From an uncultured Syntrophobacterales bacterium (GTDB lineage: Bacteria; Desulfobacterota; Syntrophia; Syntrophales; UBA5619): DNA of 37,519 nucleotides. The stretch spans positions 1-37,519 of the forward strand of contig CAIYSL010000129.1 of the NCBI GenBank assembly GCA_903928915.1, in the 5' to 3' direction. Position 1 is the first letter of the stretch, and each line of letters opens with the position of its first letter. The translations under genes were made by a program, and so were the position numbers. Below are positions 32,382 to 37,519 of this stretch, in pieces. Below the pieces are notes generated by a model. The model was given only the letters and a program-made list of their open reading frames with translations. It was not told where the DNA came from and made no database searches.

Positions 32382-33485
32382 ATGGTCGATCAGGCGAGGC
32401 ACAGCGGGATCGTGGGCAGGGAACTGGGGATCGCCTTTGTCGGCGCGGGCCGCATGGGGTCGCAGCGGGCCAGCATCGCCGCCAGCCATCCGGCGGTGCG
32501 GTTCCTGGCGGTCGCGGACATCGACCCCGACCGCGCGCGCGCCGTCGGCGAGAAGGTGAAGGCCGACCTCTGCTCGGGGGACAACCTCGCGGTGATCTCC
32601 CGGCCGGAGGTGAACGCGGTCGTCGTGTCGACCCCCGAGCACGAGCATACCCGTCCGGTGCTCCAGGCCCTCGAGTTGGGAAAGCCGGTCCTAGTGGAGA
32701 AGCCGCTCGCCCTCAGCCTCGACGACGCACGGCAGATCACGGCGGCGGTCGCGGCCGCCAAGGGCGACCTGTTCGTGGGCTACACCAAGCGCTACACCCG
32801 CTCGTTCATCCTCGCCAAGGAGTACATCAGCCGGGGCTGCCTGGGCAGGACGCTCGGGGCCGCTACCCGCGTGTACAACTCGCGGGCCCAGGCCTTCCAG
32901 ATCCTCAAGCGCTCCCCCCACGCCTCGCCGGTCCTGGACGTGCTCACCTACTACGTTGACCTGGTCTGCTGGTTTCTCGCGGGCAACGAACCGGCGGAGG
33001 TGGTGGCGCGCGGCCAGAAGGGGGTGTTCCGGGACGCCGGCTACGGCGCGGACGACGTGACCTGGGCCATCGTGACCTTCGCCGACGGAGCGGTCGCCAG
33101 CCTCGGCGTGGACTATGCGCTGCCTGAGAAGTACCCGAGCCTCGGCCAGAGCCCGCGGATGGAGGTCCTCGGCACGGAGGGGGTGATCCTGCTCTCCGAG
33201 GAGCACAAGGAGCACATCATCTACACGAACAAGGGGATCTCCCACGGCTACGTCCCGGGCCACGACGTGAACATGGCCTTCCTGGGCACCTCCTCCTCGG
33301 GCGACTATGCCCTGGGCGACTTCTGGGGGCCCCAGGCCGACGAAACCCGGGGCTGGCTCGACTACCTCTCCACGGGCCGCCCCTGCATCCTGCCCCGCGC
33401 CCACGAGGCGCTGAGGACCCTGGAGGTCACGCTGGCGATCGAACGGGCCGCGGCAACGAAGGAGTCGGTGAAGCTGCCGCTGTAG
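32382..33485 (+). CDS. Gfo/Idh/MocA-family oxidoreductase with altered catalytic motif
   Basis: A 367-residue two-domain protein. The Rossmann domain has GAGRMGSQRA (21-30), the acidic residue in DIDPDRAR (47-54) and the EKP motif with Lys107. The C-terminal sheet domain starts near 135. In this family catalysis uses Lys of EKP plus a DxxxH pair. Here the equivalent site reads D186-VLT-Y190, so Tyr replaces His. This may alter or abolish dehydrogenase activity or indicate a substrate-binding role. The natural substrates are sugars, inositols and related polyols. It is inserted between tctA and tctC, preceded by a REP-like repeat; GGAGGG lies 6 bases before the ATG. Its role with the transporter is unclear. 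Confidence 0.85.
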   Translation: MVDQARHSGIVGRELGIAFVGAGRMGSQRASIAASHPAVRFLAVADIDPDRARAVGEKVKADLCSGDNLAVISRPEVNAVVVSTPEHEHTRPVLQALELGKPVLVEKPLALSLDDARQITAAVAAAKGDLFVGYTKRYTRSFILAKEYISRGCLGRTLGAATRVYNSRAQAFQILKRSPHASPVLDVLTYYVDLVCWFLAGNEPAEVVARGQKGVFRDAGYGADDVTWAIVTFADGAVASLGVDYALPEKYPSLGQSPRMEVLGTEGVILLSEEHKEHIIYTNKGISHGYVPGHDVNMAFLGTSSSGDYALGDFWGPQADETRGWLDYLSTGRPCILPRAHEALRTLEVTLAIERAAATKESVKLPL

Positions 33486-33539
33486 CAATCTCTGCCACCC
33501 GCTTCCGGGAAAGGATTTCCCCGGCAGTTTAAAGGGTCG

Positions 33540-33557
33540 CAGGGTATCGACACCCTG
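33540..33557. terminator. Small hairpin upstream of tctC set 2
   Basis: CAGGGT and its complement ACCCTG flank a 6-base loop, followed by CTTTCTT. It lies between the oxidoreductase stop and the tctC ribosome site. The stem is short and the T-rich stretch interrupted, so it would be a weak terminator or attenuator at best. Confidence 0.3.
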
Positions 33558-33584
33558 CTTTCTTAGACGTGCGGAGGTGAAGCA

Positions 33585-34571
33585 ATGAGATTCTTTGCAA
33601 GCATCCTGGCGCTCGCGTTGGTGGCGGCCGGTGCGCCGGCGATCCCGGCCGCAGCTGCCGACTATCCGGCGAAACCCATCACCCTGATCAACCCCAATGC
33701 ACCCGGGGGCGGCCATGACGCAGTGGCGCGCGCCTTTGCGTCGGTGGCCGAGAAGATGCTCGGCCAGCCGGTCGTGGTCCTGAACAAGGCGGGCGCCTCG
33801 ACGATGCTGGGGATGACCGCGGTCGCCCAGGCCGCCCCCGACGGGTACACCCTGGGCGTGGACTCGACGACCACGACCAACGCCCTGGAGTGGGAGCTGG
33901 CCAACGGCCGGAAGCCCCCCTTGACCAGGGCCGAGCTCGTCCCGATCGGCGGGCTCACGGTCAACGTGCCCATCGTCGTCATCCCCGCGGGCAGCCCCTG
34001 GAAGACGATGGCCGATATGATCGCGGACCTGAAGGCCAAGCCCGGGTTCTACGCCTTCTGCTCCGGAGGGCTGTACGGCGGGACCCACCTTCCCGTCGAG
34101 GTCCTGCTCCAGGCCACGGGGACGAAGGCCCGCCACGTCCCCCACAAGGGCGGGGGGCCCTGCCTCACCGCCGTGGTGGGCGGCCACGTCCATTTCGCCA
34201 ACCAGTGGCCTGCCTCGTCGATCCCGCTGGCCCAGGGGGGGAAGCTGCGGATCCTGGCGGTGCAGGGAGACAAGCGGCTGAAGTCCATCCCCGACGTGCC
34301 GTCGATGAAGGAGCTGGGGATCGATGCCCAGTGGATCCAGTGGCTGGGGATCTCGGCGACGAAGAAGACGCCGGCGCCGATCCTGGCGCGGGTGCGGGAG
34401 GTGGTCAAGAAGGTGGCCGAGGACGACGCCTTCGGGAAACTGCTCGAGAGCCAGGGGGCCGAGGCCCGCTATCTGAGCGGCGAAGAGGTGGCGCGGTTCA
34501 TCAAGGCGGAAGCGGACGTGGTGGGGAAGATCTACAAGGTGCTGCTCGCCGAAGACAAGGGGAAGAAGTGA
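33585..34571 (+). CDS. tctC: Tripartite tricarboxylate transporter receptor (TctC/Bug family), set 2
   Basis: A 328-residue periplasmic receptor with a Sec signal (MRFFASILALALVAAG, cleavage near AAADYP). Family features are DYPAKPITLINPNAPGGGHD, MLGQPVVVLNKAGAS, YAFCSGGLYGGTHLP and a C-terminal YLSGEEVARFIKAEAD. GGAGGTGA lies 6 bases before the ATG. It resembles the receptor at 23009-23989 throughout, but PGGGHD at the ligand loop differs from PGGSLD in set 1, hinting at a different ligand. It is the last recognisable gene of the plus-strand transport operon. Confidence 0.93.
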   Translation: MRFFASILALALVAAGAPAIPAAAADYPAKPITLINPNAPGGGHDAVARAFASVAEKMLGQPVVVLNKAGASTMLGMTAVAQAAPDGYTLGVDSTTTTNALEWELANGRKPPLTRAELVPIGGLTVNVPIVVIPAGSPWKTMADMIADLKAKPGFYAFCSGGLYGGTHLPVEVLLQATGTKARHVPHKGGGPCLTAVVGGHVHFANQWPASSIPLAQGGKLRILAVQGDKRLKSIPDVPSMKELGIDAQWIQWLGISATKKTPAPILARVREVVKKVAEDDAFGKLLESQGAEARYLSGEEVARFIKAEADVVGKIYKVLLAEDKGKK

Positions 34572-34650
34572 CCGGCCCGGACCATCCGGCCCTCCGGGGC
34601 GGACGGGGGACCGGGGCCGGAACGGATGAAACGCCGGCCCGCCGGGAGCG

Positions 34651-36702
34651 GTGAACGTGGACGGATCACACGACCGGGACGATGCCGGCTGCCGCCGGTG
34701 GGAGAGGGGCGCGCTCGCCGCGGTCCTTTTCCTGGCGCTGGCGCTGCGCCTGTGGGGGCTGGAACGGAGCGGGTGGGGCGCCGAGTATTACACCGCCGCT
34801 GTCCGCAGCATGGCGATGAACTGGCACAATTTCTTCTATGCCGCCTTCGACCCTGCCGGTTTCCTCTCCCTCGACAAGCCGCCGGTGGCCCTGTGGGTTC
34901 AGGTGTTGAGCGTGAAGCTGCTCGGTTTCTACCCCCCGAGTGTCCTGCTGCCCCAGGCGCTCATGGGGGTCGGCTCCGTGTGGCTGATGTACCGCCTGGT
35001 GCGGCGGCGGTTCAGCGCGGCAGCCGCGCTGCTGGCAGCCTTGTTCCTGGCCGGCACGCCGGTATGGGTTGCGGTGAACCGCACGAACAATACCGATACG
35101 TGCCTGCTGCTGGTTCTCCTGCTGGCCGCCTGGGCGGCGATGAAGGCCGCCGAGGAGGGCAGCCGCCGGCTGCTGATGCTGGCCATGGCCCTCGTCGGTC
35201 TGGCCTTCAACGTGAAGATGCTGGCGGCCTACATCGTTGCGCCGGCCTTCTGCCTCGTCTACGTCCTCGGCGCGCCGGGTCCCCGGCGTCACGCCATTGC
35301 CGACCTGACACTGGCGATTCTCTGCCTGGCCGTCTGCTCGCTGCCCTGGGTGCTCGCCTACGAACTCACGCCGGCACACAGCCGCCCCTTTGTCGGCGGC
35401 AGCCAGGGAAACTCGATGCTGGAGCTCGTGGTCGGCCACAACGCCCTCAACCGGTTTCTCTCGCCGCTGAAGAGGCCGGCGCACGGCGAACCCGGTCCGC
35501 GAGCGCAGCAGGCTGCTCCGACGGAGGCGAACCCGGTTCGCGGCGCCGGCTCCGATGCCGAGTCAGTCCAGCGCACGCTCTTTTCCCGGCTCTACATGAC
35601 CGGGGCGCCGGGTCCGCTCAGGCTGGCCGGCGGCCAGGCGGCAGCGCAGACGCTCTGGCTGTTGCCCGCTGCCCTGCTGGCCCTGGTGATCGGCCTCGGC
35701 CGGGGACGGCCCCGGAGACCTCTGCCGGCCGAACACCTCGCGCTGCTGTTCTGGGGCCTGTGGCTGGCCACCTACGCGGTGGTCTACAGCTACCAGGGCG
35801 GCATCATCCATTTCTATTATCTCTCCACGCTGTCACCGGCGCTCGCTGCCCTGGCAGGGATCGGCATGGCCGAACTGTGGGACTGCTACCGCCGGAGGGA
35901 CCGGTACGCGCCTCTTCTGCCGCTGGCGTTGCTGCTGACCTGCGCCTGGCAGCTCGCGATCCAGGCCGGCGCCCTGGGCTGGTCGATTCCGCAGCTTGCC
36001 GGGCTGACGATCGGCTGGGTGAACGGGCTCCATGGGGCGTTTCTCGGGGGCGGGCTGGTTGCCGGCGCAGGGCTCCTGCTGATTCACGTCCGGACGGCAG
36101 GCCGCAGGGCGGCGCCGGTGCTGGGCCGCAGCTTCTTCACCGCCGGGGTTGCGGCGCTGCTGATCCTCCCGGGCGCATGGGCCGTGAGCAGCGTCCTGGC
36201 GCCCGCAAACAGACTGATCCCCTCGGCAGACCTGTACCGGCTGATCGCGCTGCGCGGCGAGCAAGGTGCGGCCCTGCGCAGGTCGGCGGAACAGGCGGGG
36301 AGCAACAGGAAATTGATTCAATTCCTCAGGGACAACCGCACGGACGAACGGTTTCTGCTGGCGACCTCCACCACCGAACTCGCCGCCCCGATCATCATCC
36401 ATACGGGCGAAGCGGTCCTGGCCAGGGGCGGGTTTCACGGGGTAGTCCCTGCGGTAACCCCGGAGTCGTTGGCGCGGATGGCGGAAGCCGGGGAGGTCCG
36501 TTTTGCCATGCTGGGCGACGTCTCGGTGGTCAGTCAGAAGATGCATTCCGACGCGAACCCGATAGGGGTCGCCGATTGGGTCCGCGCGCACGGCAGGCCC
36601 GTGGACCCGTCCTTGTGGCAGACCTCCCGCATGGCGCGCCGGGGCATGGAGCTGTACGACCTGAGAACCGGGGCGCCCCCCTTCCGGAACCCGCAGCCGT
36701 AA
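34651..36702 (+). CDS. Membrane glycosyltransferase, GT39/ArnT-like (YkcB type)
   Basis: A 683-residue polytopic membrane protein with about 12-13 helices, of the PMT_2/ArnT glycosyltransferase superfamily, which transfers sugars from polyprenyl phosphate at the outer face of the membrane. The N-terminal loop LERSGWGAEYYTAAVRSM carries the catalytic acidic residue region. SLDKPPVALWVQ and FNVKMLAAYIVAPAF are family signatures. The soluble C-terminal part (about 565-670, FLLATSTTELAAPIII onward) matches the extra domain of YkcB-like members. No good ATG is available: GTG at 34651 and GTG at 34657 are both possible, and GGGAG spacing favours the second. It begins 79 bases after tctC and is probably unrelated to the transporter. 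Acceptor unknown. Confidence 0.85.
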   Translation: MNVDGSHDRDDAGCRRWERGALAAVLFLALALRLWGLERSGWGAEYYTAAVRSMAMNWHNFFYAAFDPAGFLSLDKPPVALWVQVLSVKLLGFYPPSVLLPQALMGVGSVWLMYRLVRRRFSAAAALLAALFLAGTPVWVAVNRTNNTDTCLLLVLLLAAWAAMKAAEEGSRRLLMLAMALVGLAFNVKMLAAYIVAPAFCLVYVLGAPGPRRHAIADLTLAILCLAVCSLPWVLAYELTPAHSRPFVGGSQGNSMLELVVGHNALNRFLSPLKRPAHGEPGPRAQQAAPTEANPVRGAGSDAESVQRTLFSRLYMTGAPGPLRLAGGQAAAQTLWLLPAALLALVIGLGRGRPRRPLPAEHLALLFWGLWLATYAVVYSYQGGIIHFYYLSTLSPALAALAGIGMAELWDCYRRRDRYAPLLPLALLLTCAWQLAIQAGALGWSIPQLAGLTIGWVNGLHGAFLGGGLVAGAGLLLIHVRTAGRRAAPVLGRSFFTAGVAALLILPGAWAVSSVLAPANRLIPSADLYRLIALRGEQGAALRRSAEQAGSNRKLIQFLRDNRTDERFLLATSTTELAAPIIIHTGEAVLARGGFHGVVPAVTPESLARMAEAGEVRFAMLGDVSVVSQKMHSDANPIGVADWVRAHGRPVDPSLWQTSRMARRGMELYDLRTGAPPFRNPQP

Positions 36703-36707
36703 TTCTC

Positions 36708-36736
36708 TTGACAGGCAAGACTCTCCATCGTAATGA
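36708..36736 (+). promoter_or_regulatory. Sigma70-type promoter of the glycine-rich protein gene
   Basis: TTGACA (36708-36713), a 17-base spacer and TAATGA (36731-36736), starting 6 bases after the glycosyltransferase stop codon and about 70 bases before the next ATG. This indicates that the following gene is independently transcribed. Confidence 0.65.
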
Positions 36737-36807
36737 GAAACCGTTTCAGCACGGTTAAGTTTTCTGCAATTTCGTTTCATTCGAATACGAGGCACGGGAG
36801 AGGTAGC

Positions 36808-37519
36808 ATGATGCACTCCAGAGGCCGGTCACTGTGGATTTCCGTTTGTCTTCTTGTACTGTCCGTCGCGCCGGTTCCCGGCGTGAGGGCCGCCAACTTC
36901 CCGGTAACGCTCTTTACGGACACGAATTCGGGCGGGCTGGCCGGCACGGGCGCCGGCGTTGCCGGAGATCTGCGCAGCCAGCTCCTGGCAGCCAACGCGG
37001 CGGGGGGCGCCAATACGATCTCCTTCGCCTGCAGCGCTCCGCCCTGTGCGATTACGCTCGGCGGCCCTCTGCCTTCCATCACGAGTAATCTGGCCATCGA
37101 CGGAGGCGCGATGGCGAATGTCGTCATCGACGGGGCCGGCGCCTACCGGGCCTTCTTCGTCGACACTGGCGCGGTGGTGCTTACCAACCTGGTCATCCGG
37201 AACGCCAGGGCCCAGGGCGGCGCGGGCGGCACCGGCGACGGCGGCGGCGGAGGAGGAGCGGGCCTGGGCGGCGGTCTTTTCGTCAATCAGGCGACTGCGA
37301 CGGTAACGCTGATCAATGTGCAGTTCAGCAACTGCTCGGCTCTCGGCGGAGCCGGAGGGAATTTTATCAGCCACATCTATCCGGGCGGGGGCGGCGGCGG
37401 TCTGGCGTTCCGGGGCGGCAACAGCACGGCCAACACCGGTGGCCCCGGCGGCGGGGGCGTCCTGGCCCAGGGGACCGACCTTGCGGCCGGCGGCAACGGC
37501 AGCGCGGGCGGCGCCGGCG
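36808..37519 (+). CDS. Secreted glycine-rich beta-helix / adhesin-like protein, N-terminal part
   Basis: An open frame of 237 codons running off the window. ATGATG at 36808 is preceded by GGAGAGG. The product begins with a Sec signal (WISVCLLVLSVAPVPGVRA, cleavage about residue 28). A segment DLRSQLLAANAAGGANTISF (about 54-73) resembles the CSLREA-type motif found at the start of many bacterial right-handed beta-helix surface proteins. Repeating short strands such as NLVIRNARAQGG and LINVQFSNCSALGG follow, alternating with Gly-rich runs (GGAGGTGDGGGGGGAGLGGG). It is likely an exported or cell-surface repeat protein, possibly with a C-terminal sorting or autotransporter domain outside the window. 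Function unknown. Confidence 0.75.
   Translation, partial: MMHSRGRSLWISVCLLVLSVAPVPGVRAANFPVTLFTDTNSGGLAGTGAGVAGDLRSQLLAANAAGGANTISFACSAPPCAITLGGPLPSITSNLAIDGGAMANVVIDGAGAYRAFFVDTGAVVLTNLVIRNARAQGGAGGTGDGGGGGGAGLGGGLFVNQATATVTLINVQFSNCSALGGAGGNFISHIYPGGGGGGLAFRGGNSTANTGGPGGGGVLAQGTDLAAGGNGSAGGAG

Noticed and set aside
1-37519. rRNA or tRNA genes, insertion sequences, integrases or phage genes
   Set aside because: I looked on both strands and saw no transposase or integrase motifs, no cloverleaf with a conserved T-arm and no rRNA segment.

Overview
The window is GC-rich bacterial DNA, about 37.5 kb, densely packed with genes. It suggests an anaerobic, respiratory or syntrophic Gram-negative, most like a deltaproteobacterium (Desulfobacterota). 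The pointers are two tungsten-type aldehyde:ferredoxin oxidoreductase (AOR) family enzymes, many 4Fe-4S ferredoxins, an Fe-S enoate-reductase-type flavoenzyme, TAXI-TRAP and tripartite tricarboxylate (Tct) transporters with periplasmic receptors, and a Tat-targeted molybdoenzyme. The taxonomic call is inference; no rRNA or tRNA gene was seen.

Layout. (1) 1-7545, minus strand: a tight operon of a Ca2+-type P-type ATPase, an AttEFGH/LolCDE-like ABC ATPase and FtsX-type permease, a secreted AttH-like protein, and a Tat-exported molybdopterin oxidoreductase cut by the window edge. (2) 7909-11883, minus: TRAP fused permease, TAXI receptor and a short-chain dehydrogenase, with a good sigma70-type promoter at 11952-11980. 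(3) 12050-22869, minus: a redox cluster read as cupin, small Fe-S protein, AOR-2, ferredoxin, AOR-1, CooF-like ferredoxin, a miniature CO-dehydrogenase-like (CooS) protein, an NAD(P)/FAD oxidoreductase, an enoate-reductase-like flavoenzyme, and an M29/NicX-like metalloenzyme. (4) 23009-28234, minus: GntR/FCD regulator, UroD/MtaA-like protein, a fused remnant of a lost TAXI gene, tctB, tctA, tctC. (5) 28518-34571: an MmgE/PrpD-family gene (minus) divergent from a second, paralogous tctB-tctA-(Gfo/Idh/MocA)-tctC set (plus), with two matched promoters between them. (6) 34651-37519, plus: a membrane mannosyltransferase-like glycosyltransferase and the start of a glycine-rich secreted beta-helix protein.

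How it may work together (inference): Tct and TRAP systems import one or more organic acids. A GntR regulator probably controls the cluster. Flavin and tungsten enzymes then transform the acid or its aldehyde, with electrons exchanged through ferredoxins and NAD(P)H.

The most unusual item is the gene at 16489-17364. It keeps the complete B- and D-cluster cysteine pattern of CO dehydrogenase but lacks the catalytic C-cluster region. It sits, translationally coupled, between a CooF-like ferredoxin and a CooS-operon-type FAD oxidoreductase, directly downstream of an AOR. This looks like a CO-dehydrogenase electron-transfer module recruited to serve an aldehyde oxidoreductase.
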